A DNA stretch of 64,000 nucleotides from Pararge aegeria (lineage: Eukaryota; Arthropoda; Insecta; Lepidoptera; Nymphalidae): positions 19,830,701 to 19,894,700 of the forward strand of contig NC_053180.1 of the NCBI RefSeq assembly GCF_905163445.1. The letters are read 5' to 3'. The notes beneath the pieces are model-generated. The model was given only the letters and a program-made list of their open reading frames with translations, was not told the DNA's origin and did not search any database. The first letter of the stretch is position 1. Each line of letters opens with the position of its first letter. The position numbers and the translations under genes are program-made. This document shows positions 21,955-32,357 of the stretch, piece by piece.

Positions 21955-22162
21955 CTTAATTATGAAAATTAAGCTTAATTAACTCCGCAAAAGCACGAGA
22001 ATCTGTATGGTATAATTTATAATTTCTTCAATCCACAATGTATACTCCACACCAAACAGATCTTTGGCAATGAAAACTCTACGCACACTGGTACATTGCC
22101 GAAGATCTATTTGTTGTGAAGTATATGGATTGAAGAAATTATAAATAATACCATACTGATAA
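21955..22162. mobile_element. Family F, inverted head-to-head copy (F4)
   Basis: Forward half from TATGAAAATTAAGCTTAATT to ACCAAACAGATCTTTGGCAA (to about 22072). Then the same body reversed, from ACATTGCCGAAGATC to GATTGAAGAAATTATAAATA (22092-22160). The pair forms a long imperfect hairpin. Confidence 0.75.
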
Positions 22163-22164
22163 TA

Positions 22165-22323
22165 TATACAGAGATACATATTTCTTGTGTGCGTGGGGTG
22201 GGTATGACACTGAACTCCTCCTAAACGGCTGGACCTAATTTAATGAATTTTTTGGTATGCGTTTCAGTGGCACCATGGAAGGTTTAGATTCACGAATCAG
22301 CCCGACAGATGGCGCTGGGGTCC
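22165..22323 (+). repeat. Unclassified lepidopteran repeat
   Basis: GAACTCCTCCTAAACGGCTG, GACCTAATTT and AGATGGCGCTGGGGTCCGCT, ending GCTAG. It abuts and truncates the E-family RT fragment that follows. Confidence 0.45.
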
Positions 22324-22650
22324 GCTAGTTTGTTATAAAATAATATACAATTGCCCTTGGATGAATTCGCAATTTTATGTAGCCTAGTAAACTTTTTTAA
22401 CACTCAATGTTATTTTATAAGTTCGTTATATTTTTATGGACATTAATTAAATTTTAAATATTAACTGACTATGCACCGTCATTGTTTTAACTTTTATGGC
22501 CCATTTTATAGATTGCACGAACAGCCCTCTTCAGCAGGACGAAAACAGAATCTATATCAGCCGCATTACCCCATAATAAAATGCCGTAGGGCATAGTGCT
22601 GTGAAAATAACTAAAATACACAAGCCAAGCAGGTTCAAGCAAAGCCTCGA
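22324..22650 (-). pseudogene. Non-LTR retrotransposon E, RT C-terminal fragment (E2)
   Basis: On the minus strand, 22650-22500 reads in one frame: PAWLVYFSYFHSTMPYGIL, then LLWGNAADIDSVFVLLKRA and VRAIYKMG. A decayed spacer follows; then near 22395-22330 come FTRLHKIANSS and KGNCILFYNKL, matching the intact C-terminal tail at 30234-30452. The copy is cut at both ends, on one side by the repeat at 22165-22323. Non-functional. Confidence 0.85.
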
Positions 22651-22989
22651 ATCTATTCTAGCTTCTCTCTAATAATCAGTTAATTCATTCGTCTTGATGT
22701 TTGCTCAAAGTCATGAATCGAATTATTGAACAAACCTTAGATGCGCTCATTTTTAAGTCAACTCACCTGTAACGTTCGCAAAGTCATATAAGCCACACGG
22801 TACATGTTTTGGCACTTTATGGTACCCTGGTACATTCATTTCGGACATGTTCCGGGCGGCCATTTTATGTGCACCAATAATGTTAACGGCGTCCCTTTCT
22901 CTCCAGAGCGATAATAATACTAAAAACTAAGTGTATAACTAACATTAAGTTGTTGGAATAAAAGACAACATTATTTCCTACATTCATAT
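22651..22989. other. Unassigned stretch
   Basis: About 340 bp. May hold more decayed E coding sequence to about 22740, but I could not keep a frame. Confidence 0.4.
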
Positions 22990-23059
22990 AATCAATAGCC
23001 TATAATAGTCCTCTGCTGGAATAAATGCCTCTCCCAACAGAAGGGTTTGCCCATAATTC
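22990..23059 (-). repeat. Family H repeat, part 1 (H4)
   Basis: CAATAGCCTATAATAGTCCT, then TGCCTCTCCCAACAGAAGGG; broken at GGTTTGCCCATAATTC by SINE A4. Confidence 0.75.
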
Positions 23060-23325
23060 GACGGCCGATTGGTGCAGTTTGCAGCTACCCTGCTTTCTAA
23101 GCCCAAGGCTGTAGGTACCATTCCCACTACTGGAAAATGTTTGTTTGATGGGCATGAATGTTTTTCAGTGTCTGGGTGTTTATATGTATATTCTAAATAT
23201 TTATTTATATTATTCATAAAAATATTCATCAGCCATCTTAGTGCCCATAACACAAGCTACGCTTACTTTGGGGCTAGATGGCGATGTGTGTATTGTCGTA
23301 GTACATTTATTATTTTTTTTATTTG
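23060..23325 (+). mobile_element. SINE family A (A4), inserted in H4
   Basis: Full-length: GACGGCCGATTGGTGCAGTT, B-box GGTACCATTCCC (diverged), then the standard body to GGCTAGATGGCGATGTGT near 23290. The flanks CATAATTCG and TAATTAACG may be a decayed target duplication. Confidence 0.9.
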
Positions 23326-23396
23326 TAATTAACGTTGGGCAGACGGGTTGGTGATCGCAGAAAATGGTAGCACGAAGGTCACTGATGCCCCTTCTC
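23326..23396 (-). repeat. Family H repeat, part 2 (H4)
   Basis: TTGGGCAGACGGGTTGGTGA, then TCGCAGAAAATGGTAG resume H4 after the SINE. The rest is lost. Confidence 0.7.
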
Positions 23397-23699
23397 TGAT
23401 ATTTATATATATATATATAAAAGATACATATTATATAGTAAAGTATAAAAAATTAATGATGATGAGTAGACTAGCACACTACAAAATAATTTACTTCCGA
23501 GAACTAGCAAATTCAAATATGGAGATCCATAATCTGCTTTATAAAAATAATTAATTCTTCTGTTCAAACTTAAGAAATTATATTTTTGAATAGCAAACAT
23601 TTCGTAGCAGAATATATAAAATATTGTGTTTTGGATCTAAGTTTTTAGAAGGTGTTATGTTCTTATATATAAATTTTACTTTATAACAATAACAATTTA
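23397..23699. other. Unassigned AT-rich stretch
   Basis: Starts with a short (AT)n tract (23405-23418). Nothing else recognised. Confidence 0.5.
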
Positions 23700-23925
23700 G
23701 ATCTCAATTCTTTATTCGATGAAGCCGGAAACCACCCATCTTGGCTTTTAATTTTTACATAAATTATATTAGTACTATAAAACTAAATTAAGTCTTTAAA
23801 ACTAAATTAAATCTAACCCGTCTTTGATGCCACTAAAACGAAGCGTAAAGCCCAAGATGCTGGCAGTCCTTTGAATGGCCTAATTAATTCTCTAGCCAAA
23901 GTACTGGCACCTCCGAATGTTGGAT
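23700..23925 (-). mobile_element. LINE 3' end, family O (O2)
   Basis: TTCTTTATTCGATGAAGCCG, AAACTAAATTAAATCTAACC, CCAAGATGCTGGCAGTCCTT and TGAATGGCC. Longer than O1, with no intact frame. Confidence 0.6.
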
Positions 23926-23965
23926 GGATACTTTAAAATTGACGGCGGCACTCTAGTGTTTTTAA

Positions 23966-24166
23966 GCGGTGATAGCCAAGTGGGTAAAACTTCGGCTTCA
24001 CTTTCGTGGGGCGAGTTCGAATCTCAACACTAACTTTTTGAAGTTACGAGCATTTGAAGCAATTAAAATATAACTTGCTTCAACGGTGAAGGAAAACATC
24101 GTCAGGAAACCTAAGAGTACGAGTACTACGAATTCTCCATAATGTCCTCAAAGGTGTGTAAAGTTA
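23966..24166 (+). mobile_element. SINE family B, 5' part with head (B4)
   Basis: GCGGTGATAGCCAAGTGGGT (A box) and GAGTTCGAATCTC (B box), then AACGGTGAAGGAAAACATCG, TCAGGAAACC and CTCCATAATGTCCTCAAAGG. It stops before the ACCAATCCGCAC 3' body. Confidence 0.85.
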
Positions 24167-24279
24167 TCTACATATCGTCTAAAAAGTACAGAAATCCTTT
24201 GTAGGGATGGGTAATACTGAAGGTAATATTAAATAGATCTACCTTTACTGTCTTTGTCTGTTTGTGTTGTTCTGGTAAA

Positions 24280-24505
24280 TATTGGATAGAAGCAGGCGTT
24301 ATTTTGCGGATCTTAACAATTATTCATTGTAAAGTCAACATCTCCTGAGGATGCTCCGGTTTCGGAGCGAAACGTGCGTAGAGGGTACATTGCCGAGGAT
24401 CTCTTTGGTGTGGAGTATAAGGATTGAAGAAATTATAAATTACACCACACAGATTCTCCTGCTTTTCGCGCAGTATAGCAAATTAAGCTTAATTTTGATA
24501 ATTGT
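24280..24505 (-). mobile_element. Family F element (F5)
   Basis: Reversed order: CATTGTAAAGTCAACATCTC, CTCCGGTTTCGGAGCGAAAC, GGTGTGGAGTATAAGGATTG, CACACAGATTCTCCTG, and the inverted end GCAAATTAAGCTTAATTTTG. Confidence 0.8.
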
Positions 24506-24571
24506 CCTGGTAAATAAAAAAAATCCTATTCTATTGTATTCTTTACCTAAGTGTAAACTATATATTAAAAC

Positions 24572-24775
24572 TAGCGGCGTGCATAGAGGGTATGCACAGG
24601 GTATGCAGATGATATAAACTAAAGATAATCTGCAGTACGATTTTTAAACATCCTAAGAATAGGCATTGTAAGAGTTATAAAAAGCCTACCCTTAAGTATT
24701 TATAACCCGTACTGGACATTTTTTTCATTTTATATCATCTGCATACCCTGTGCACACCCTCTATGCACACCACTG
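24572..24775. mobile_element. hAT-type MITE, copy 2, with 8-bp TSD
   Basis: Element bounded by perfect 8-bp direct repeats ATTAAAAC at 24564-24571 and 24776-24783. Ends TAGCGGCGTGCATAGAGGG and CCCTCTATGCACACCACTG are inverted. Internal blocks AGGGTATGCAGATGATATAA and TATATCATCTGCATACCCTG continue the inverted repeat. No ORF. The 8-bp duplication plus the CAG/CTG-type ends fit the hAT superfamily. Confidence 0.9.
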
Positions 24776-24783
24776 ATTAAAAC

Positions 24784-25239
24784 CTATTTAACAAAAAGTG
24801 GTTACTACACGATTGATGAAATCCTTAACGACAAGGCTGCTTGGAAGCAGACCTCAGACTTCACTCTCATCTCTCACAAAACAGAATAAATCTATAAACT
24901 AGGCCTACTTGAAAAAAGAATTTTGAATTTTGTTACTAAAAGCATATTGATATTGAGCATATTTTTAAGTTTGGTGAACCCAAGAAAAATACATGTTACC
25001 TCTATACCTTTTCGTCCCCACTTTACATATTCGATTTACGTTAATCGCAGAGGGTCTCTATTATATCTAATGAGGTTTCGATCCAAAAGGGTGTTGTAAA
25101 CTCTCTTACGAGTTAAGAAACGAGTCTTACACAAAGATTATTGGTAAAAATACTCGCGCGTTACTTTTAGATTGCTTTGGTATGGTTAGTAGAAAACGGT
25201 TAGCTTACTTATGCAAATTTCAAATTTTTTTAGTAATTG
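24784..25239. other. Unassigned stretch
   Basis: About 455 bp; nothing recognised. Confidence 0.5.
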
Positions 25240-25377
25240 TTGGCGGACCAAGCAGACGGACCACCTGATGGTAAGTGGAAAACCATCACCCATAAACAGG
25301 GCATCACTTCGCAGGGCATGCAGAAAACACCCGTCAACCTCTCTGAGTTGGTGTTAAGCGTCATCATCATCATCATT
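25240..25377 (+). repeat. Family D repeat (D1)
   Basis: GCGGACCAAGCAGACGGACC, ACCTGATGGTAAGTGGAAAA, ACAGGGCATCACTTCGCAGG and a GTTGGTGTTAAGCGTCATC end also occur at 48803-48962. Probably a SINE or LINE tail with a CATCAT run. Confidence 0.65.
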
Positions 25378-25592
25378 AAATGACAATGTGAGATGGTGAT
25401 AACAAAAAAAAACACGCGGCTAAGTTTGTTGTGGGCTTCTTCTTAGACCAGGACGCGTTTGGAACCCTCGTAGCTTTAGTTTTAAGTTTACGAATATGAT
25501 TATCACTACCGTGTAATACTCATGTAATGTACGCATCAAAAGTGCCACCTATGGGCCTACTTGAATAAAGATATTTTTGACTTTGACTTTGA
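25378..25592 (+). mobile_element. Non-LTR retrotransposon E, 3' UTR (E9)
   Basis: AAATGACAATGTGAGATGGT, AAGTTTGTTGTGGGCTTCTT, GGAACCCTCGTAGCTTTAGT and TTGAATAAAGATATTTTTGA, with tail (TTTGAC)n at 25576-25593. It abuts SINE B5 end to end. Confidence 0.9.
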
Positions 25593-25850
25593 CATCAAAT
25601 CAACCTATTACCCGCCCACTACAGGGCACGAGTCTCCTCCTATAATGAGAAGGGGTTATGGCCGTAGTCCACCACGCTGGCCCAGTGCGGATTGGTGGAC
25701 TCCATATACCTTTGAGAACATTATGTAGAACTCTCAGGCATGCAGGTTTTCTCACGATGTTTTCCTTCACCGTTGAAGCAAGTGATATTTAATAAATTAA
25801 AACGCACATAACTTAGAAAAGTAAAGTCGTGCTCCTACCCAATGCGCATC
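25593..25850 (-). mobile_element. SINE family B (B5)
   Basis: ATCAACCTATTACCCGCCCA, CCACGCTGGCCCAGTGCGGA, TTTTCTCACGATGTTTTCCT and AAAACGCACATAACTTAGAA, then a diverged head. Full or nearly full length, with its 3' end against the 3' tail of E9. Confidence 0.85.
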
Positions 25851-26037
25851 TATTTGATTTTAACCTATTTCAATGCATATCCAATATATGATTTTCATTG
25901 CTGATGTTAGTACAATAAAGAGTTATAAAAACTAGTCAAGAGCTAGTCGGACTCCAGCACGAGGAGATCCGTACCATTATCTATAAAACAAGCAAAAAAG
26001 ATTTATGGGAGCTTAAAAATGCTTTTTAATATGTTTT

Positions 26038-26215
26038 TTTTTAATTCTGTTCGTTATAGCGGCAGTAAAAATACATCATCTGTGAAAATGACAACCGTCT
26101 AACTATAATGAGATAGAGCCTGGTGGCAGACGGACAGACATATTGACCGACGGACAGCGGAGTCTAAGAAACAGTTATCAACGTTTTACCCTTTTATAAA
26201 ACACAAAGAAACAGC
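26038..26215 (+). repeat. Unclassified retroelement-like repeat
   Basis: GGTGGCAGACGGACAGACAT, CGACGGACAGCGGAGTCTAA and CGTTTTACCCTTTT match a module I recall from many lepidopteran genomes, probably an RTE-type 3' remnant. Confidence 0.4.
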
Positions 26216-26547
26216 AATAACATTCCTAAAAGATTTTCCTTAGAATTCGATTCCATTAGTGCAAAAACAAAACGATTCCAGACTTAAGAGCAAATAACGG
26301 GAACCTTCCCTTATCCGCTATAATTGAATTCGACAAACGATAAATTTGACATAAGACCGTTGTCACTTGTAATAAGTAGGTCGAAAAAAAAATCTCATAA
26401 ATTGGTATGGCCATTTCATTTTCTGTCTGTACCCCGAGGGCGAGGCAATCAGGGCCGGGATATAAAGGGATGGCGCTATCCTCGTAAACTGTCCTGCGCT
26501 CAGATTATTCCAGATTTGTATCGTAAGATGTTTTCTTTTTATTCATT
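26216..26547. other. Unassigned stretch
   Basis: About 330 bp. The 77-codon frame at 26324-26557 runs into an M element and is not supported as a gene. Confidence 0.45.
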
Positions 26548-26925
26548 TATTTATTGAAGTAAAACTTCTTCAGCCGCGACTAGGGAGTAACTAAAGATTT
26601 TTCAGAAAAAAATCGTGTAAAAAAAAAAAAACATAGTTTTTTGAAAATCTCTAAATATAATGGTTTATTAAATAAGTTATTATAATAATAAAATATTATA
26701 CATTTTCTGACGATTGCGACACACTATAACATTCAATGACAAGGTTATATTGACATGTGCTGATCTAACCTACAATATTCTACTTTTATAAAATGTGAAA
26801 GTGTTATTATTGAATTTTAAATAGAATATAAAATGAAATAGTGAATATGAAATGAAATGGCGGAATATTACTAAAAGTTTTACTTAAATCGCGCGTAAAA
26901 GTTACAAGCAACCACTTTTTTATGT
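26548..26925 (-). mobile_element. TIR element M, internally deleted (M2)
   Basis: Ends TGAAGTAAAACTTCTTC and AAAAGTTTTACTTAAATCGC are inverted. Inside are TTTTTTGAAAATCTC, AAGGTTATATTGACATGTGC, TGATCTAA and AAAATGAAATAGTGAATATG, all also in M3. About 270 bp present in M3 (its 38100-38340 side) are absent here. Confidence 0.75.
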
Positions 26926-28384
26926 CAACTTGACTTCTGTACAATGCGTAGTCACGAAAATTTCAGGGCTTGTGAACCGAGAGCTAACGCCGACGCTGAC
27001 TCAGTCAATTTTAATAGCCGGGAATCGAAGGTTCCAGACATAAACCTTTTTAGTAAGCTTTTGTGAGAGGGCTCGTCCGGGGAAGTACCAACCACCATCC
27101 TTATTTCTGCTGCCAAGCAGCACCGCTGTGCTTTCGGTCAGCAAGGTTTGGCTGCCGGTGTAATTACAGTCATAAAGGCTTAACGTCTACGTCTCAGGTT
27201 GATTAACATTGAGTGGAAAATTATAGGATGTGTTCCTAACATGCCCTGCGAAACGTTGCTTTGTTTATAGGCCATTGTTTTCACACTTACCATCAGGCGG
27301 GATATCGGCTTCGTCCACCAATTATTACGTTTAAAACATTCATAATCAATTATAGCCAGCTAACGATGTTGTTACATATGTCCAAATATCCATGGTCTAG
27401 CTTCCAGCGTGCTACTCGTATGATGTCGCAAAGTCTACTTCATTGGCATTGACCAACGCTGCATTTATCGGAAGAGGGTCGCTATTCCAGCTCCTTGGGA
27501 CACCAACGTCCATCAGTTCCCGGAGCTAGATCCCACACCCTTAGCCACGAAATGAAATACGTAAATGAATGGATTCTCCTGTTCTATAAGCGTTGTTTCA
27601 GCTACAGTTACAACTTCTCTCGACATAGCACCCTCAACAAAATCATCTGACGATCTTTTCCGATCGCTCACGTGTCAGCTGTATTAGAATCCAGTGGTTT
27701 AGCACGGAGCAAAGCCCTGATGTTATGACGCTCGGTTCTCGGAAGCTAGGAAGGTCGCTTTGAGGGACGAAACTGTGTGTGTTGATACCCTCAATAAAGC
27801 TACATCACCCATCCAAGCAACCTCATTAATGTTTGGTCCGGTACGGCAAGAGACGCAGATATGAAATCAAAAACCTTGACAGCAATTTAATTTTTGTGTC
27901 TTCTGGAGTAGATATTTTGGGGCTATGGGGACTGGGGGCTCGAGCTTTTTAAAGGATGTTCGAAAAAGGTTAACGGGTCTACCAGTGATCCAAGAGCTGA
28001 CAGTCACAAAGAATAAGTTTGGCAAAGGTTAATATTTTAATCAATAATAAATTTAATTTTATTAATAAAAGATTATTAGAATAGGTTTCAAATTCAAATA
28101 ATACGACACCTAGCATAAGTTTATATACGAGATTAACAGTTGGACGGACCCGTACCTACCTGTACTAATTGGCTTTGTCGTAGCGAGAGGCCAAGTCGGA
28201 AAGCTTCGTAGCGGAAGGCCAAGTCGCTTTTCATTAGAGCTTCAGCGGTTGAGACTAACGAATGTAACTAACCAGTAACCGCAGAATAGTATAATATATG
28301 TGTTATTCCTGCAAATTTGTATTATAGAATTCGATTTATTCTTGGCGTTGTTATTACAGTCGATAATGCTTTATTAAAAATAAG
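26926..28384. other. Low-repeat stretch
   Basis: About 1.46 kb. CTTACCATCAGGCGGGATAT near 27290 resembles a reversed piece of family D. No ORF with a recognisable family. 28180-28240 has two imperfect copies of a GTAGCG...GGCCAAGTCG block. Confidence 0.45.
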
Positions 28385-28572
28385 CTGGCTGTCTGTAACA
28401 GTTCGCTGCTGGACTAAATACCTCTTCGAACGTTAGGGTTTGCTGGGCAGACGGATTGGTGATCGCAGTAGATGGCCGTACTAGCACAGAAAACGCTGCT
28501 GCTCGTTTCCGTTATGTGTGTTCTTGTACGACACCCGCGGAAAGACGAGACAAGTGTATTTCCTATCTGTCA
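28385..28572 (-). repeat. Family H repeat (H5)
   Basis: CTGCTGGACTAAATACCTCT, GGGCAGACGGATTGGTGATC, GCAGTAGATGG and GTACGACACCCGCGG. Diverged, and immediately followed by SINE B6. Confidence 0.75.
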
Positions 28573-28589
28573 ACACCAAAAGAAAATTT

Positions 28590-28689
28590 ACCACCAATCC
28601 GCACTGAGTCAGCGTGGTGGAATAAGGCCTTAACCCATTCTCATAGTGGGGGGAGACCCGTGCCGCGTAGTGGGCCGGTAATGGGTTGA
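28590..28689 (+). mobile_element. SINE family B, 3' fragment (B6)
   Basis: CCACCAATCCGCACTGAGTC, then CAGCGTGGTGGAATAAGGCC and GGGCCGGTAATGGGTTGA. Sandwiched between H5 and F6. Confidence 0.8.
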
Positions 28690-28838
28690 AAAGCAGGAGA
28701 ATCTGTATGGTGTAATTTATCATTTCTTCAATCCTTATACTCCACACCAAACAGATCTTTGGCAACGTACCCTCTACGCACGTTTCGCTTCGAAACTGGA
28801 GCATCCTCAGGTGATGTTGACTTTACAATGAACATTAA
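28690..28838 (+). mobile_element. Family F fragment (F6)
   Basis: GCAGGAGAATCTGTATGGTG, ATTTCTTCAATCCTTATACT, ACCCTCTACGCACGTTTCGC and GATGTTGACTTTACAATGAA. The TIR end at the left is missing, cut at the B6 junction. Confidence 0.8.
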
Positions 28839-29395
28839 GAATGAAATTTTATGTAATCTGAAAAAAATTGTGGCAATGTTGTAAGCAAAAAACATGCGCG
28901 ACTGCAGTTGTTAACGTCCGTTAAAAACAATCCAAAATCTTAAGATGACTTCAGATTATCTAGTAGAAAAATACTCAATTCAATCTGCCATCTATAGATT
29001 TTGGATTAGATTTATTTTTTTTGTTAATTTTCAGGGAAAGTCGGGTAAAATAAAACTTCGTCAGTAACAGAGGTCTAATGTTCAGCTAATTAGATAGTAA
29101 AAGTTCATTAAGGATAATGTTTTTTTTTTCGTCTTAAAATAAGTAAATTAGGAAATTAATTAATATTACGTTACCAACTCTTTTGTAATAAAAAGGTATT
29201 TCAACTGGAATTTCTGTTCCCAAATTTTGAACTCAAGTCAGCATAAAACAAACACAGTGTCTGTCCGTGTCGAGAGCGATGGCCGACGGAGCGGGGGCTT
29301 AATAAAATCAATGAGTCAATCGAGAGGAAATTTCGGATGAAGAGCAGTTCTTATAATAAAAGGACCTTGTTTTTCCACTGAGAATGGCTCAGTTC
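28839..29395. other. Unassigned stretch
   Basis: About 560 bp; includes GATGGCCGACGGAGCGGGGG near 29278. Nothing recognised. Confidence 0.5.
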
Positions 29396-29550
29396 GAGAG
29401 TCATTAATAATTTCTGAGAGCTTTCTATTAAGTTTTAAATAAAATAATGAATTTCGAACCCAGACTTTGTCAGTCTAGACTCTAGAGGTTTTGGTTTTCT
29501 TCTGCTATGACCAGTTACTTTGCAAAGAATGAACGTTCCACTGCTGTTTA
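29396..29550 (+). repeat. Segment shared with 49556-49695
   Basis: GAGAGTCATTAATAATTTCT, AGCTTTCTATTAAGTTTTAA, AAATAATGAATTTCGAACCC and GCAAAGAATGAACGTTCCAC all recur in order in E6. Both copies sit at a broken E-family 3' UTR. Confidence 0.85.
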
Positions 29551-29564
29551 AGACAATGAATAGA

Positions 29565-29790
29565 AATATTTTCAAATGACAAATTTTGTTGTCGGCTTCT
29601 TCTTAGACCAGGGCGCGTTTGGAACCCTGTAGCTTTAGTTTTAAGTTTCCGAATGTAGTAATCGCCATCACTACTCACTGATTACATACAAAATGTGTTC
29701 AAAGTGAACACATTTTGTATGTAATCAGCTCATCAAAAGTGCCATCTATGTGCCTATTTGAATAAAGAAAAATTTGACTGTGACTTTGCA
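29565..29790 (+). mobile_element. Non-LTR retrotransposon E, 3' UTR with snap-back (E10)
   Basis: AAATGACAA is joined directly to TTTTGTTGTCGGCTTCTTCT, so about 35 bp of the standard UTR are deleted. Then GGGCGCGTTTGGAACCC and CCTATTTGAATAAAGAA. A perfect 23-bp inverted repeat (29678-29700 and 29706-29728, 5-nt loop) lies inside. Confidence 0.85.
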
Positions 29791-30233
29791 TAAACATTAA
29801 AAACCATACCCAATTTTGCTTTAAGATAGTATTTAGTGTCAAAAATATACCTACAATTTTAAGTCAATCGAGAGATAATTTCTTAAGAATCGATACTCGT
29901 GTTACAGTAAATAATTAAACTTTTGATAACTATAAATTCATATTTGCCAGATTTTTAGGTTCATGACATTGAGTCTTAGTCGTTTAACACTAGATTAAGT
30001 TATAAGTTATAAGTTATTATAAGTTATGAGTTATAAGTTTGATGGTACATAGTACGACGTAGGTATATCAGACCGCTTAGCCAGCACACGTGGATAAAGT
30101 GGATTTTTTTCGGACTGAAATCTAATTATTATTATTACTGAAATAAATAAAAACTATGTTACTTACTAAGAATTAAGCTATTATTATAGCAAAAAAAAAC
30201 TATTTATACCGGTTAAGTATTTCTGAAAAGAAA
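29791..30233. other. Unassigned AT-rich stretch
   Basis: Holds a GTTATAA/AAGTTAT microsatellite at about 29998-30040. Otherwise nothing recognised. Confidence 0.55.
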
Positions 30234-30452
30234 ATGGACTGTAACAATATAAATATTACAAGCAAAAATAAACTAGTTGTGCAGTTTACTAGGCTACATA
30301 AAATTGCTAATTCATTCAAGGGCAATTGTATATTATTTTATAACAAATTACCGAATGAAATCTTTGAGATGTCTCTCAATAAGTTCAAAGTTTATATAAA
30401 ACGTAAGCTTACAGAAAAATCCTATTATAACGTTAAGGATAACTTAATATAA
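30234..30452 (+). pseudogene. Non-LTR retrotransposon E, ORF2 C-terminus
   Basis: About 72 codons open to a stop, with TSKNKLVVQFTRLHKIANSF, GNCILFYNKLPNEIF and FKVYIKRKLTEKSYYNVK. This is the C-terminal tail after the reverse-transcriptase domain, in the same order as the decayed copies at 4641 and 22324. The first ATG is only the start of the open stretch; the real protein began far upstream and is gone. It continues directly into the E 3' UTR, which ties the UTR repeats in this window to this coding family. Confidence 0.85.
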
Positions 30453-30665
30453 ATTTACTGTGAGATGGTAATAACAAAACAAAAATTTACCCGGCTAAGT
30501 TCTTCTTAGACCAAGGCGCGTTAGGAACCCTCGTAGCTTTAGGTTTAAATTGGCGAACGATGTTATCACCATCCCCTTACAATTATGTAAACATATATGT
30601 ATGAACGCTTCATAAGTGCCTGCGATAGGCCTACATGAATAAATAGGTTTGAATTGAATTGAATT
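30453..30665 (+). mobile_element. Non-LTR retrotransposon E, 3' UTR (E3)
   Basis: TGTGAGATGGTAATAACAAA, CGGCTAAGTTCTTCTTAGAC, GGAACCCTCGTAGCTTTAGG and CCTACATGAATAAATAGG, ending in (TTGAA)n rather than (TTTGAC)n. It follows the ORF above. Confidence 0.9.
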
Positions 30666-31229
30666 GGTTTTTCCGAAAGAATTATACCTACATAAGGTAC
30701 CTAATTTTTATTTTGGTAAAACTAAATATCTCGCAGCCTAGAACTCTTTACTCCAACAGAAGTCGATGAGGACAGTTTACCAACGCGAAGTTGAGATCTC
30801 ACCAGGACCACGATCTTCAGTCATGAAGGAACGACCATAGAGAGAGAGAGAACTCTTTAGTTTCAGATAAAACGTTACTAAGACAATAACATACCTTAAA
30901 ACCAAGCACACATTCGTATTCAAGACTGCAAATCACACGTCAATATTTAATTTTATAAAAAATTGTATAACTTGAGGAGTAATTTTTTTAGCAGCCCTAC
31001 ACATCCCAGAGCCAAGAACCCTTTAGTTTCTGGTTAAACTCTCCCTACACTATAAGATTAATAAAAGCCAAGCCAATATTGCCTTCATCCTTCTTGCTGA
31101 GAGAAAAGAGAATTTTTAAATCGGTTGTGTAAATAAATGTATTTTGAGTATATCCAATATAAATAAACAAATAATTTCCTCTCTAAATGTAACTATTTAG
31201 TAAAGTAACAGTTAAATACAAATTTTAAT
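30666..31229. other. Unassigned stretch
   Basis: About 560 bp; nothing recognised apart from a GAGAGAGAGAG tract near 30840. Confidence 0.5.
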
Positions 31230-31541
31230 AATCATCATCATCATCATAATATCAACCTATTACTGGTTCTCTACAGAGCACGGGTCTCCTCCCACAATGA
31301 GCTGATTAAGGCCGTAGTCCACCACGCTGGCCCAATGCGGATTGGTGGACTCGACACGCCTTTGAGAACATTATGGGGAACTCTAAGGTTCGGATGTTTT
31401 CCTTTACCGTTGAAAGTGACATTTTAATTACTTAAAAACGCACATAACTCAGAAATGTTAGAGGTGCGTGCTGGGATTGGAACTCGGCCCCCCGAAAGTG
31501 AAAGTGAAGTCGAAGTCCTACCCACTGGGCTATCACCGCTT
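31230..31541 (-). mobile_element. SINE family B, full length (B7)
   Basis: From the 3' CATCATCATCATCAT tail to the head. The head reads on the minus strand GCGGTGATAGCCCAGTGGGT (A box) and, after the pol III spacing, GAGTTCCAATCCC (B box), then CAGCACGCACCTCTAAC. This is the reference layout for family B here. Confidence 0.9.
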
Positions 31542-31761
31542 CTAAAAAATAATCAATAAAAAAATCTCATTATTTTTAAGAATTTAGCAAAATCGATGTC
31601 ATGTAAGTCGGCTAAGAGGAAACTTCTGAAGTTCAATTCCTAAAACATAAGATCCTTATTGTTCCCCAGAGGTCGGGTAGAGAATAGGTCGCATTGAGTG
31701 CCAATATTAAATTTCCGAGCAAGTTTTTTTTACTTATTCATACACTTCTCTTTATAAAACA

Positions 31762-32060
31762 CTAGCTGTTGCCCGCGACTTCGTCTGCGTTTGATTTTGT
31801 TTTTAAAGTATTCAGTATCGCTAAGCCTTAAATGAGTATAGTAGTATATATAAATATATATAACATGTGACTGTCAATTAATTATAGACAAATAAATTGC
31901 AATAAAATAAAATTGCGACTATAATTAAAGATATAAGCTATCCTATCTCTTAAGTTGGACCAGACTGCTCACGGTGTGCCCATTTAATTTAAAATCGGTT
32001 AAGTATTTTAGGAGTCCATCGCGGACAAACATCGTGACGGGAGATTTATATATATTAAGA
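31762..32060 (+). mobile_element. Family J element, copy J1
   Basis: Runs from CTAGCTGTTGCCCGCGACTT through CTATCCTATCTCTTAAGTTG and GGAGTCCATCGCGGACAAAC to TTTATATATATTAAGA. J2 follows with no gap. Likely an RTE-type or other non-LTR 3' remnant; the class is not proven. J1 and J2 differ at about a dozen bases plus one 6-bp indel. Confidence 0.8.
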
Positions 32061-32353
32061 CTAGCTGTTGCCCGCGACTTCGTCTGCGTTTGATTTTGTT
32101 TTTAAAGTATTCAGTATCGCTAAGCCTTAAATGAGTATAGTTGTATATACATATAACATGTGACTGTCAATTAATTATAGACAAATAATTTGCAATAAAA
32201 TAAAATTGTGACTTTACTTAAAGATCTAAGCTATCCTATCTCTTAAGTTGGACCAGACTGCTCACGGTGTGCCAATTTAATTTAAAATCGGTTCAGTAGT
32301 TTAGGAGTCCATCGCGGACAAACATCGTGACAGGAGATTTATATATATTAAGA
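32061..32353 (+). mobile_element. Family J element, copy J2 (tandem)
   Basis: Same start CTAGCTGTTGCCCGCGACTT and same end TTTATATATATTAAGA as J1, head to tail. Family P begins within a few bases of its right end. Confidence 0.8.
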
Positions 32354-32357
32354 TTGT

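Noticed and set aside
28481..28804. Minus-strand open frame of 107 codons
   Set aside because: It crosses H5, B6 and F6, three unrelated repeat fragments joined together, so it is a chance frame.
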